Part shown: one piece after another, positions 47,207 through 56,017 of the stretch | How the letters are laid out: every line of letters starts with the position of its first letter | Numbering within the stretch: the first letter of the stretch is position 1 | Source: Salinicola avicenniae | Lineage (GTDB): Bacteria > Pseudomonadota > Gammaproteobacteria > Pseudomonadales > Halomonadaceae | Direction of reading: 5' to 3' | Assembly (NCBI RefSeq): GCF_023736115.1 | Contig: NZ_JAKQZC010000002.1 | Location: forward strand, 496,001 to 560,000 | DNA length: 64,000 nt | Notes under the pieces: generated by a model | What the model was told of the DNA's origin: nothing | Database searches by the model: none | Seen by the model: only the letters and a program-made list of their open reading frames with translations | Made by a program: the position numbers and the translations under genes

Positions 47207-50041
47207 TCAGGCGTTGAAGGCGTCGTCGACCAGCTGGCTCTGTTGTGCCACATGGACAGACATATAGCCTGCGGCTGGTGCGGCGGATGCCGGACGACCA
47301 GCAAACTTGAGGCTGTGGTCCAATCCCTCGCGCACCATGCTCGCCACCAGGCGGAGATGATGCTGGCTCTGATACCAGGCGCCCTGATTGAGCGGTTCTT
47401 CCTGACACCAGACGACCTGTTCCAGATTCGGATAGGCCTTGAGCGCCTCGAAAAGCTCGTCCTTCGGGAAGGGGTAGAGCTGTTCGACGCGAATGATCGC
47501 CGTATCGCGGCGCTCGTTATCGGCCCGGTAAGTCGCGAGATCATAGTAGACCTTGCCCGAGCAGAGCACGGCTCGCTTGACCGCATCGGCTTCGAGCTCG
47601 GCGACGTCGGGAATCACCGTCTGGAAACGCCCCTCGGCCAGCTCCTGCATGCTCGAGGTCGCATCCTTGTGCCGCAGCAGGCTCTTCGGCGACATCACGA
47701 TCAGCGGCTTGCGCAATGGGCGGATGACCTGGCGTCGCAGCAGGTGGAAGATCTGCGCCGGCGTCGTCGGCACGCAAACCTGCATGTTGTGCTCGGCGCA
47801 CAGCTGCAGGAAGCGTTCGAGACGCGCGGACGAGTGCTCCGGCCCCTGCCCCTCGTAGCCATGCGGCAGCAGCAGTGTCAGACCGCAGAGGCGAGCCCAC
47901 TTGGATTCGCCGGAGGAGATGAACTGGTCGACGACGACCTGCGCACCATTGAAGAAGTCGCCGAACTGGGCTTCCCAGACGATCAGCGCATTGGGCATCG
48001 TCGTCGCGTAGCCATACTCGAATGCCAGCACCGCTTCCTCGGAGAGGAAAGAGTCGTGGATCGTGAATCGAGGCTGGTCGTCGCGGATATGCTGCAGCGG
48101 AATGTAGGTCGACCCATCGGCCTGGTTATGCACGACCGCATGACGATGCGAGAACGTGCCGCGACCGGAGTCCTGCCCGGTCAGACGCACCGGGTGCCCT
48201 GCGTCGACCAGCGTGGCGTAGGCCAGCGTCTCGGCAAACCCCCAGTTCATCGGCTGGCTGCCGGCGAGCATCTTGCGACGCTCCTCGTAGACCCGCGCCA
48301 CCTGGCGTTGCACCTCGACCCCGTTGGGGATCTCGCTCATTTTCTGGGCCAGCTGCGTCAGATGCTCGAGATCGCAGCTGGTGTCCGCGTCCGCTGACCA
48401 CTCGTGCCCGAGGTACGGTGTCCAGTCGACGAACAGACCGGTATTGGGCTGCTTGACCAGCGCGTTGGCGACGTGATTGCCGGCCAGCAGATCGTCACGA
48501 TACTGCTCGCCCATCTGCTTGGCCTGATCTTCCGTCAGCACCCCTTCCTTGATCAGCTGCTCGACGTAGAGCGTGCGCGTCGACTTGTGCGACTTGATCT
48601 TGGCGTACATCAGCGGCTGCGTACCGGAAGGCTCGTCGGCCTCGTTGTGGCCGCGGCGACGGTAGCAAACCAGATCGATCACCACGTCGCGCTTGAACTC
48701 CTTGCGGTAGTCCACTGCCACCTGCGTGGCATGCAGCACGGCTTCCGGGTCGTCGCCGTTGACGTGGAAGATCGGCGCCTGAACCATCTTCGCGATATCG
48801 GTGCAGTACTCGGTGGAGCGAGCGTCCTCGGCTCGCGAGGTGGTGAAGCCGACCTGATTGTTGATCACCACGTGCAGCGTGCCGCCGGTCTTGTAACCGC
48901 GGGTCTGCGACATCTGGAAGGTTTCCATGACCACGCCTTGACCGGCGAAGGCGGCATCGCCATGGATCACGACCGGCAAGACCTGCTGCCCGCCCTCGTC
49001 GTCGCGACGATCCTGCCGCGCCCGCACGGAGCCTTCAACCACCGGCGAAACGATTTCCAGGTGTGACGGGTTGAACGCCAGCGCCAGATGCACCTCGCCG
49101 CCCGGCGTCATCACGTTCGAGCTGAAGCCCTGATGATACTTGACATCCCCCGAGCCGTGCTCGATCTGCTTCTTGCCGTCGAACTCATCGATCAGCTCGG
49201 AAGGACTCTTGCCAAGGATATTGACCAGCAGGTTGAGGCGCCCGCGGTGGGCCATGCCGATGACCACCTCCTTGACACCATAGTTGCCACTGCGCTGGAT
49301 GACTTCGTCCATCATCGGAATGAAGGATTCGCCACCCTCGAGGCCAAAGCGCTTGGTGCCCGGATACTTGGACGCCAGATAGCTTTCCAGTCCTTCTGCC
49401 GCGGTCAACCGCTCCAGCAGATGCTCGCGTTCGCTGAGGCTGTATTTCGGTTTCGAGCGCACGGACTCGAAGCGCTGCTGCAGCCAGCGCTTCTCGTCGG
49501 TATTGACGATGTGCATGAACTCGCAGCCGATGGAACGGCAGTAGGTCTGATCCAGCGCCTCGATGATCTCCTTGAGCGGGGCCTCATCCTTGCCCAGGAA
49601 GAACGAACCGGTCTGGAACTCGGTGTTCATGTCGGCCTGGGTGAGGTCGTGGAAGGAGAGATCGAGATCGGGAACCGTTTCGGACTGCCGCAGCCCCAGC
49701 GGGTCGATATCCGCGCGCTGGTGGCCACGGAAACGATAGGCGTTGATCAGCTGGAGAACCTTGACCTGCTTGCGGCTTTCCTGGCTGCCGGCGCTGCTGG
49801 CCGGAATCGAGGGGCGACGCTCGCGCGCCAGCTGGTAGAACTCTTCCCGAATGGGACCGAGAGGAACGTCGTGGGAGGGGGTACCTTCCAGGCGCGGCAG
49901 CTGATCAAAAGCCTGACGCCATTCATCGGGAACAGTTGTGGGATCGTTCAGGTACTGCTCGTAGAGCGCTTCTACATAGTGGGCGTTGCCGCCACTCATA
50001 TGAGAAGTGCGCCACATCAACTCCATTATGCCTTCTTGCAT
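47207..50041 (-). CDS. sucA: 2-oxoglutarate dehydrogenase E1 component
   Basis: A 944-residue thiamine diphosphate enzyme that decarboxylates 2-oxoglutarate and transfers succinyl to SucB. AYRFRGHQRADIDPLGL, GMAHRGRLNLLVNILGKSP, FNPSHLEIVSPVVEGSVRARQ, HGDAAFAGQGVVMET and VNNQVGFTTS are the ThDP-binding and catalytic blocks. The start MQEGIMELMWRTSHMSGGN at 50041 resembles Pseudomonas SucA; an ATG at 50026 with AAGAAGG before it is a close alternative. An open stretch upstream to 50188 is not part of the gene. It starts the sucAB-lpd-sucCD unit. Confidence 0.97.
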   Translation of the reverse strand: MQEGIMELMWRTSHMSGGNAHYVEALYEQYLNDPTTVPDEWRQAFDQLPRLEGTPSHDVPLGPIREEFYQLARERRPSIPASSAGSQESRKQVKVLQLINAYRFRGHQRADIDPLGLRQSETVPDLDLSFHDLTQADMNTEFQTGSFFLGKDEAPLKEIIEALDQTYCRSIGCEFMHIVNTDEKRWLQQRFESVRSKPKYSLSEREHLLERLTAAEGLESYLASKYPGTKRFGLEGGESFIPMMDEVIQRSGNYGVKEVVIGMAHRGRLNLLVNILGKSPSELIDEFDGKKQIEHGSGDVKYHQGFSSNVMTPGGEVHLALAFNPSHLEIVSPVVEGSVRARQDRRDDEGGQQVLPVVIHGDAAFAGQGVVMETFQMSQTRGYKTGGTLHVVINNQVGFTTSRAEDARSTEYCTDIAKMVQAPIFHVNGDDPEAVLHATQVAVDYRKEFKRDVVIDLVCYRRRGHNEADEPSGTQPLMYAKIKSHKSTRTLYVEQLIKEGVLTEDQAKQMGEQYRDDLLAGNHVANALVKQPNTGLFVDWTPYLGHEWSADADTSCDLEHLTQLAQKMSEIPNGVEVQRQVARVYEERRKMLAGSQPMNWGFAETLAYATLVDAGHPVRLTGQDSGRGTFSHRHAVVHNQADGSTYIPLQHIRDDQPRFTIHDSFLSEEAVLAFEYGYATTMPNALIVWEAQFGDFFNGAQVVVDQFISSGESKWARLCGLTLLLPHGYEGQGPEHSSARLERFLQLCAEHNMQVCVPTTPAQIFHLLRRQVIRPLRKPLIVMSPKSLLRHKDATSSMQELAEGRFQTVIPDVAELEADAVKRAVLCSGKVYYDLATYRADNERRDTAIIRVEQLYPFPKDELFEALKAYPNLEQVVWCQEEPLNQGAWYQSQHHLRLVASMVREGLDHSLKFAGRPASAAPAAGYMSVHVAQQSQLVDDAFNA

Positions 50042-50166
50042 CTCTCGTTCACCCTGCACTGATGGGGTGTTGTCGGCGCCGGTCGCGGTTACGCGCCTCG
50101 GCGTCACTCCGGAACCGTCGCGAGACGGCGAAACGACCAGACCAATCAAGGCGTCGTCATGATCGT

Positions 50167-50193
50167 TAAAAGCCGGTGCACAAGGCACCGGCT
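50167..50193 (-). terminator. Hairpin with T-run between sdhB and sucA
   Basis: A perfect 9-bp stem (50171-50179 with 50185-50193) with a five-base loop, followed on the minus strand by a short T-run. It is the last of three hairpins in this gap and the most terminator-like, so part of the sdh transcript probably ends here. Confidence 0.65.
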
Positions 50194-50211
50194 AACATCT
50201 TGGGCGGCATC

Positions 50212-50236
50212 CGGCTGCGACATGTCGTCGCAGCCG
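50212..50236 (-). repeat. Inverted repeat in the sdhB-sucA gap
   Basis: A perfect 10-bp stem (50212-50221 with 50227-50236), five-base loop, without a T-run. It may stabilise or process the sdh mRNA end. Confidence 0.7.
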
Positions 50237-50287
50237 ACCGCGTACGCCCATGATAACAAGCCAGGCGTTACGATTTAAGTCGTAGTT

Positions 50288-50308
50288 GACCTGATCGTCG
50301 ATCAGGTC
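50288..50308 (-). repeat. Inverted repeat overlapping the sdhB stop codon
   Basis: A perfect 9-bp stem (50288-50296 with 50300-50308) with a three-base loop. The sdhB stop codon (50302-50304) lies in its right arm. Confidence 0.7.
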
Positions 50309-51012
50309 GCGTTCGACAGCAGCATTTCACGAATCTTGCCAATCGCCCGCGTCGGGTTGAGCCCTTTCGGACAGACCGAGACGCAGTTCATGATGCCGCG
50401 GCAACGGAACAGACTGAACGGATCCTCGAGCTCGGCGAGACGCGACGATGTCGCGGTGTCACGCGAGTCCGCCAGGAATCGATAGGCCTGCAGCAGCCCC
50501 GCCGGACCGACGAACTTGTCCGGGTTCCACCAGAACGACGGGCACGACGTCGAGCAGCACGCACACAGGATGCACTCGTAGAGACCGTCCAGCTTGTCGC
50601 GGTCTTCCGGCGACTGCAGCCGTTCGATCGCCGGCTCGGCCGTATCGTTTTGCAGATACGGCTGCATCCGCTCGTACTGCTTGTAGAACAGGTTCATATC
50701 GACAACGAGATCACGCATGACCGGCAGCCCCGGCAGCGGTCGCAGCACCAGCTTGTTGTCCTTGACCACGTCTGAGATCGGCGTGATGCAGGCCAGCCCG
50801 TTGGTGCCGTTCATGTTCATGCCATCGGAACCGCAGACGCCCTCGCGGCAGCTGCGACGAAACGCCAGCGAGCTGTCCTGATCCTTGATCATGGTCAGGA
50901 CGTTGAGCACCATCAGATCGCGACCCTGCGTGTCGATCTGGAACTCCTGCATGTAAGGCGCGGAGTCGGTCTCGGGGTTGTAGCGGTAAACGGAAACCTG
51001 AAGATTGGACAT
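50302..51012 (-). CDS. sdhB: Succinate dehydrogenase iron-sulfur subunit
   Basis: A 236-residue subunit with three clusters. The [2Fe-2S] site is CREGVCGSDGMNMNGTNGLAC, the [4Fe-4S] site is CILCACCSTSC with a partner Cys-Pro later, and the [3Fe-4S] site is in CRGIMNCVSVCPKGLNP. It passes electrons from SdhA to ubiquinone. The ATG at 51012 gives MSNLQVSVYRYNPE, with GAGGGGG upstream; an in-frame start at 51030 would overlap sdhA. Last gene of sdhCDAB. Confidence 0.97.
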   Translation of the reverse strand: MSNLQVSVYRYNPETDSAPYMQEFQIDTQGRDLMVLNVLTMIKDQDSSLAFRRSCREGVCGSDGMNMNGTNGLACITPISDVVKDNKLVLRPLPGLPVMRDLVVDMNLFYKQYERMQPYLQNDTAEPAIERLQSPEDRDKLDGLYECILCACCSTSCPSFWWNPDKFVGPAGLLQAYRFLADSRDTATSSRLAELEDPFSLFRCRGIMNCVSVCPKGLNPTRAIGKIREMLLSNAT

Positions 51013-51026
51013 GGATGACAACCCCC

Positions 51027-52799
51027 TCAATAGGTACGGATTTTCGGCTCGAAGGTATCGACCGTCTTCGGCGTGAAGTTCACTTCACGCTTGGTCACCG
51101 TCTTGTCGCCCGGATGGAACAGCGAGTGCTTCAGCCAGTTGACGTCGTCGCGATCCGGGTAGTCGTAGCGCGAATGTGCACCGCGACTCTCCTTGCGCTC
51201 CAGCGCGGCAATCGCCGTCGCTTCGGCAACCTCGAGCAGATTGTCCAGCTCCAGCGCTTCGACACGCGCGGTGTTGAAGGCATTGGACTTGTCACCCAGA
51301 TGCGCCTGGCCGATACGCTCGCGTAGCTCGCCAAGCTGCTTCACCCCCTCCTGCATGTTGTCTTCCTGACGGAAGACACCGAAGGCGTTCTGCATGATGT
51401 TCTGAAGCTCTGTCTTGAGATCGTGGACCGACTCGCCGCCACTGGACTCGTTCCAGCGCGCCATGCGACTCATGGCCTGGTCGACGTCGGACTGGGTCGC
51501 ATCCAGATAGTCGACGCCCTCGTTGAGCGACTTTTCGATATGGATGCCGGCAGCGCGGCCGAAAACGACCAGGTCGAGCAGCGAGTTTCCACCCAGACGG
51601 TTGGCGCCGTGAACGGACACACAGGCCGCCTCGCCACAGGCGAACAGACCATTGATGATCTGGTCGTTGCCGTCGCCATCCTGCATCAGCGCCTGACCGT
51701 GAACGTTGGTCGGGATGCCGCCCATCATGTAGTGACAGGTCGGGGTGACCGGAATCGGCGCCTTGACCGGATCGACATGCGCGAAGGTCTTGGAGAGCTC
51801 GACGATCCCGGGCAGGCGCTTCATCAGCACCTCTTCGCCAAGGTGGTCGAGCTTGAGCATGACGTGGTCGGCGTTCTCGCCACAACCGCGCCCTTCCAGC
51901 ACCTCCATGACCATCGCACGCGCCACGACATCACGGCCGGCCAGATCCTTGGCGTTGGGCGCATAGCGCTCCATGAACCGCTCACCGTCCTTGTTGACGA
52001 GATAGCCGCCCTCGCCGCGGCAACCCTCGGTTACCAGACAGCCTGCCCCGTGGATGCCGGTCGGGTGGAACTGCCACATCTCGATGTCCTGCACCGGGAA
52101 GCCGGCACGCAGCGCCATGCCGATACCGTCACCGGTGTTGATCAGGGCGTTGGTGGTCGAGGCGTAAATACGCCCGGCACCGCCGGTCGCCAGCACCGTC
52201 GCCTTGGACTTGACGTGCACCACTTCGCCGGTCTCGATGCATAGCGCGATGCAGCCGACCACGTCACCGTTGGCATTCTTGACCAGATCGACCGCGTACC
52301 ACTCGTCCAGAAAGACCGTATTGTTCTTCAGGTTATTCTGGTAAAGCGTATGCAGCAGCGCATGCCCCGTACGGTCGGCAGCGGCACAGGTTCGGGCCGC
52401 TTGGCCGCCCTTGCCGAAATCCTTGGACTGCCCGCCGAACGGCCGCTGATAAATGCGACCGTTGTCGAAACGAGAGAACGGCAGCCCCATGTGCTCGAGT
52501 TCAAAGACCGCCTTCGGCCCCTCGTTGCACATGTATTCGATCGCATCCTGGTCGCCGATGTAGTCCGACCCTTTGACGGTGTCGTACATGTGCCAGCGCC
52601 AATCGTCATTGGGATCGGCCGATGCAATGGCACAGGTGATGCCACCCTGCGCCGAGACAGTGTGCGAACGCGTCGGGAAGACCTTCGACAGCACCGCGGT
52701 CTTCTTGCCGGATTTGGCCAGTTCGAGCGCTGCTCGCAGGCCGGAACCGCCACCACCGATGATGATGGCGTCGAATGTCAGGTTACGCATGGTAGACAT
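51027..52799 (-). CDS. sdhA: Succinate dehydrogenase flavoprotein subunit
   Basis: A 590-residue FAD subunit, E. coli length 588. [20 protein letters not shown] binds [13 protein letters not shown] holds the His that links FAD covalently; [32 protein letters not shown] and [22 protein letters not shown] form the succinate site. GGGGAG precedes the ATG by eight bases; the next ATG three codons later is possible. It begins three bases after the sdhD stop. Confidence 0.98.
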   Translation of the reverse strand: MSTMRNLTFDAIIIGGGGSGLRAALELAKSGKKTAVLSKVFPTRSHTVSAQGGITCAIASADPNDDWRWHMYDTVKGSDYIGDQDAIEYMCNEGPKAVFELEHMGLPFSRFDNGRIYQRPFGGQSKDFGKGGQAARTCAAADRTGHALLHTLYQNNLKNNTVFLDEWYAVDLVKNANGDVVGCIALCIETGEVVHVKSKATVLATGGAGRIYASTTNALINTGDGIGMALRAGFPVQDIEMWQFHPTGIHGAGCLVTEGCRGEGGYLVNKDGERFMERYAPNAKDLAGRDVVARAMVMEVLEGRGCGENADHVMLKLDHLGEEVLMKRLPGIVELSKTFAHVDPVKAPIPVTPTCHYMMGGIPTNVHGQALMQDGDGNDQIINGLFACGEAACVSVHGANRLGGNSLLDLVVFGRAAGIHIEKSLNEGVDYLDATQSDVDQAMSRMARWNESSGGESVHDLKTELQNIMQNAFGVFRQEDNMQEGVKQLGELRERIGQAHLGDKSNAFNTARVEALELDNLLEVAEATAIAALERKESRGAHSRYDYPDRDDVNWLKHSLFHPGDKTVTKREVNFTPKTVDTFEPKIRTY

Positions 52800-52802
52800 G
52801 AA

Positions 52803-53150
52803 TCAGGCTCCCCAGAGGACTTGAACGCCCCACACCAGAAAAACGAAGATGGCGAGAATCACGACGGCCTGAAAGCCGAAGCGAGCACCGGTGTGTTTGA
52901 GATAGTCGGTGGAAATCGTCCACAGACCGACCCAGGCGTGAGCGGCCATCGAAATAAAGGCGAGCAAGGAGAAGATGCGCATCCAGGTCTGAGCGAACAG
53001 CCCACTCCAAGTGGCGTAGTCCAGATTCGGATGGAACAGTAGGTAGCCGACGACGAACAGTGCATAAACTGCCAGCACGAGGGCCGAGACCCGCTGGATC
53101 AGCCAATCCGAAAGGCCGCTGCGACCGAGATTCGTGATGTTGGTTACCAT
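52803..53150 (-). CDS. sdhD: Succinate dehydrogenase membrane anchor subunit
   Basis: A 115-residue membrane protein with three hydrophobic segments (WLIQRVSALVLAVYALFVVGYLL, WMRIFSLLAFISMAAHAWVGLW and QAVVILAIFVFLVWGVQVLW). The His in AAHAWVGLW is the likely haem b ligand, and the N-terminal SDWLIQRVSA block is typical of SdhD. It overlaps the sdhC end by seven bases. Confidence 0.95.
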   Translation of the reverse strand: MVTNITNLGRSGLSDWLIQRVSALVLAVYALFVVGYLLFHPNLDYATWSGLFAQTWMRIFSLLAFISMAAHAWVGLWTISTDYLKHTGARFGFQAVVILAIFVFLVWGVQVLWGA

Positions 53151-53521
53151 ACCCAGACTCCCGCCAGAACCACCAGGACGGCACTGATCACGACCGTGAT
53201 CTGCGCCTTGCGATTGCCACCTTCGAGATCGACGCCGTAGCCGGCATCCATCAGCAGGTGCTTGATCCCCGCCACGAAATGAAAGCCGAGCGCAGAGAGC
53301 AGCCCCCAGGCAATCAGCTTGGCCAGCACGTTGTGCGCCAGCGCGTCGCGAACCGCATCGAATCCCTCGGGAGAGGACAGCGAGGCATCCAGCGCCCAGA
53401 AGCCGAAGATCAGTCCGACAAACAGGATAACGCCGGTAACGCGGTGCGTGATGGAGGTCAGTGCGGGGAGTGGGAAGTGGATGGTGGATAGGTCGAGGTT
53501 TACTGGACGTTTGCTATTCAC
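53144..53521 (-). CDS. sdhC: Succinate dehydrogenase cytochrome b556 subunit
   Basis: A 125-residue membrane subunit: RPVNLDLSTIHFPLPALTSITHRVTGVIL has the quinone-site Ser and Arg, and GFHFVAGIKHLLMD has the haem-ligand His region. Three hydrophobic segments are present. It is the first gene of sdhCDAB and has a well-formed promoter about 150 bases upstream. Confidence 0.96.
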   Translation of the reverse strand: MNSKRPVNLDLSTIHFPLPALTSITHRVTGVILFVGLIFGFWALDASLSSPEGFDAVRDALAHNVLAKLIAWGLLSALGFHFVAGIKHLLMDAGYGVDLEGGNRKAQITVVISAVLVVLAGVWVW

Positions 53522-53667
53522 GGCTCTTAAACACTCTCTTTACCCGGACAGGCCAAACCCGTCAGGGGCGGTGGTTTTTAGAAGCAGGAACTCGGTCGCG
53601 GAATCGGCGGCAAAACCCATCCGATGCGGCCCAGGCCGGCTGACGATGCCATATCGCGCGGGAATGG

Positions 53668-53696
53668 ATTATAGGGTTTGGGGTGGGCGATGACAA
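53668..53696 (-). promoter_or_regulatory. Sigma-70 promoter of sdhCDAB
   Basis: On the minus strand TTGTCA (53696-53691) and a perfect TATAAT (53673-53668) are separated by 17 bases. This is the best promoter in the window. Confidence 0.8.
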
Positions 53697-53934
53697 ACCG
53701 TGACAGGCCGTCAAAACGCGGAAAAACCGATGCATCCCCCACCGCACAAGGCTTGCAGGTTGTCGACAGTCACGAAAATTTCTTTCTTTATTGTCAGCCT
53801 GACCAATGCAGTTGGTATGATGAAGAAACACAGCGCAGCCCGCGCGCGCCTCTCACGCGGCCGACGTGCCCCGACGCCACACCCAGACCCTTCGATGAAT
53901 GCCGCGAGCGCAGCGCCATGGCGCCTTGGGCGAA

Positions 53935-53962
53935 TTGACAATCCCCCTCGGAAATCTATAGT
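53935..53962 (+). promoter_or_regulatory. Sigma-70 promoter of gltA
   Basis: A perfect TTGACA at 53935-53940 and TATAGT at 53957-53962 with a 16-base spacer, giving a leader of about 60 bases. Confidence 0.75.
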
Positions 53963-54028
53963 GGGCGAATTATTTTCAGCCCGCACGGCAGTCAAGACAA
54001 AGGGTTATGTCACGATAAGGAGGCCTTC

Positions 54029-55315
54029 ATGGCTGACAGAAAAGCGAAACTCTCGGTCGACGGTGTCGACAATGCCATCGAACTACCGGTCTACTCTGGC
54101 ACCATCGGCCCCGACGTGGTCGACGTTCGCGGTCTGACCGGAGAAGGCCTGTTCACCTACGACCCCGGCTTCGTGGCAACCGCCTCCTGCGAGTCCAGCA
54201 TCACCTATATTGACGGCGCCGCCGGCACGCTGCTGCACCGCGGCTACCCGATCGAACAACTGGCGGAACACTCCAACTACGTGGAGCTCTGCTACCTGCT
54301 GATGTTCGGTGAGCTCCCTTCGACGGATCAGTACGACGCCTTTGCCAAGACGCTTGGCCGCCACACCATGGTTCACGAACAGATCGTGAATTTCTATCGC
54401 GGCTTCCGCCGCGATGCGCACCCAATGGCCATCCTGTGCGGCGTCGTCGGCGGCCTGGCCGCCTTCTATCATGACAATCTCGACATTACCCAGGCCGATC
54501 AGCGCCATGTCAGCGCGGTGCGCCTGATCGCCAAGATGCCGACGCTCGCCGCAATGTGCCACAAGTACAACATTGGCCAGCCTTTCATGTATCCGCGGAA
54601 CGATCTGAGCTACTCGGAGAACTTCCTGCACATGATGTTTGGCAACCCGTGCGAGAGCTATGAGGTCAACCCGGTGATCGCCAAGGCGATGGACCGCATC
54701 TTCATGCTGCACGCCGACCATGAGCAGAATGCTTCCACGTCGACCGTGCGCCTGGCCGGGTCCACCGGCGCCAATCCGTTTGCCTGCATCAGCGCCGGCA
54801 TTGCCGCGCTCTGGGGTCCCGCTCATGGAGGCGCCAACGAAGCCGTCCTGGCGATGCTCGACGAGATCGGCGACGATTCCGAAGAGAACATCCAGCGCTT
54901 CATCGACAAGGCCAAGGACAAGAACGATTCGTTCAAGCTGATGGGCTTCGGCCACCGCGTCTATCGCAACTTCGATCCGCGCGCCAAGGTTATGAAGGAA
55001 ACCTGCGACGAGGTGCTGGGCGAGCTAGGCATCGGCGACGATCCGCAACTGCAGATTGCCAAGCGCCTGGAACAGATCGCACTGGAAGACGAATATTTCA
55101 TCGAGCGAAAACTCTACCCCAACGTCGACTTCTACTCCGGCATCATTCTCAAGGCGATCGGCATCCCGACCAACATGTTTACGGTGATTTTTGCCATGGC
55201 ACGCACGGTTGGCTGGACGGCACATTGGAATGAGATGCTTTCCAGCGGCTACCGCATCAGCCGGCCGCGGCAGCTGTACACTGGCTACGAGAAGCGCGAC
55301 TACCCGACCGATTGA
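54029..55315 (+). CDS. gltA: Citrate synthase (hexameric type II)
   Basis: A 428-residue enzyme that condenses oxaloacetate and acetyl-CoA. Length and the N-terminal small-domain extension fit the NADH-sensitive hexameric type of Gram-negative bacteria. The catalytic His residues are in [29 protein letters not shown] and in [12 protein letters not shown], the Asp in the VDFYSGII segment, and [17 protein letters not shown] is conserved. AAGGAGG stands five bases before the ATG. It is divergent from sdhCDAB, the arrangement known from E. coli and Pseudomonas. Confidence 0.98.
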   Translation: MADRKAKLSVDGVDNAIELPVYSGTIGPDVVDVRGLTGEGLFTYDPGFVATASCESSITYIDGAAGTLLHRGYPIEQLAEHSNYVELCYLLMFGELPSTDQYDAFAKTLGRHTMVHEQIVNFYRGFRRDAHPMAILCGVVGGLAAFYHDNLDITQADQRHVSAVRLIAKMPTLAAMCHKYNIGQPFMYPRNDLSYSENFLHMMFGNPCESYEVNPVIAKAMDRIFMLHADHEQNASTSTVRLAGSTGANPFACISAGIAALWGPAHGGANEAVLAMLDEIGDDSEENIQRFIDKAKDKNDSFKLMGFGHRVYRNFDPRAKVMKETCDEVLGELGIGDDPQLQIAKRLEQIALEDEYFIERKLYPNVDFYSGIILKAIGIPTNMFTVIFAMARTVGWTAHWNEMLSSGYRISRPRQLYTGYEKRDYPTD

Positions 55316-55374
55316 ACACCCCACATCATCAGCCAGACAGGAAAAGGAGCGACCCACCCCGCTCCCGCCCTCAG

Positions 55375-55402
55375 AACCGCCGACACTTCGGCGGTTTTTT
55401 TT
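55375..55402 (+). terminator. Rho-independent terminator of gltA
   Basis: A 9-bp stem (55375-55383 with 55388-55396), four-base loop and a run of eight T. Confidence 0.95.
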
Positions 55403-55741
55403 GGCCGATTCCCCACCGCTGCCAACCGCACCCCAAGGCGCCACCAGATGTCCACACATTCTGTGGATAACCCTGTGAAAAATCGCTAGATAATGTCACT
55501 CAGCCGCCCTATTCAGGGCCCTTCAGACAGATTGTTCAATTTTTGATCTTACGTAACTTGTTGATTTACAAAGATTAAGAGGAGATTTGCGTAGATTCAG
55601 CGAGTTAAATGGCATCATCGCGAATACACGCAACAGCAGTGGAAAAACAGGCAGGCTGTCAAGCCGAAAACAACGGCACGACGACGTTATCAACACCCTA
55701 TCGGGTGTGCGAGAAGAGAAATCAGGAGAGGAAAAACGAGA
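55403..55741. other. AT-rich gene-free region with DnaA-box-like sites
   Basis: About 340 bases without a gene. It has a perfect DnaA box in reverse (TGTGGATAA, 55462-55470), a second that fits TTWTNCACA in reverse (55474-55482), an eight-of-nine match TTATCAACA (55687-55695) and a weaker one at 55448-55456. An AT-rich stretch at 55530-55610 holds four GATT words spaced 10, 11 and 10 bases. A 6-bp hairpin at 55693-55708 may be the weak end of the tRNA transcript. Confidence 0.6.
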
Positions 55742-55817
55742 TGGCGTCCCATAGGGGGTTCGAACCCCTGTTACCGCCGTGAAAGGGCGGTGTCCTGGAC
55801 CACTAGACGAATGGGAC
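55742..55817 (-). tRNA. tRNA-Glu (UUC)
   Basis: A 76-base cloverleaf on the minus strand with encoded CCA. The acceptor stem GTCCCAT pairs with ATGGGAC, the anticodon loop is CTTTCAC with anticodon TTC, and the T arm has GGTTCGAACCC. It is nearly the E. coli tRNA-Glu sequence. Confidence 0.97.
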
Positions 55818-55844
55818 GCAGCGCAAAGTACGCTTGATGTTCCT

Positions 55845-55920
55845 TGGTGGAGCCTAGCGGGATCGAACCGCTGACCTCAACACTGCCAGTGTTGCGCTCT
55901 CCCAGCTGAGCTAAGGCCCC
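55845..55920 (-). tRNA. tRNA-Ala (GGC)
   Basis: A 76-base cloverleaf on the minus strand with encoded CCA. The acceptor stem GGGGCCT pairs with AGGCTCC and keeps the G3-U70 pair, the alanine identity element. The anticodon loop is CTGGCAG with anticodon GGC. It precedes tRNA-Glu by 27 bases in one transcript. Confidence 0.97.
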
Positions 55921-55938
55921 GTCTCAGGAACGGGGCGA

Positions 55939-55967
55939 ACTATACGGGTATCTGGCTGATTGGTCAA
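55939..55967 (-). promoter_or_regulatory. Promoter of the tRNA-Ala/tRNA-Glu operon
   Basis: On the minus strand TTGACC (55967-55962) and TATAGT (55944-55939) have a 17-base spacer. The GC-rich stretch right after (TCGCCCCG) is like the discriminator of stringently controlled stable RNA promoters. Confidence 0.8.
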
Positions 55968-56017
55968 CGGTTTGTCGTCGCGAAGCACAAATTTTTCCGG
56001 ACAGAGGAAACGCTCGC

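Larger units (their letters stand above)
53522..54028. other. Divergent regulatory region between sdhC and gltA
   Basis: About 500 bases with no credible gene, AT-richer than its surroundings. It holds a strong sdh promoter, a good gltA promoter and a weaker candidate (TTGTCA at 53791, TATGAT at 53816, spacing 19). The ribosome binding site AAGGAGG at 54017-54023 belongs to gltA. Confidence 0.7.

Noticed and set aside
55403-55741. The DnaA-box region as the main chromosomal origin
   Set aside because: There are too few boxes, and none of the usual oriC neighbours (dnaA, dnaN, mnmG, rpmH) is present. A titration or control site is the most I would propose.
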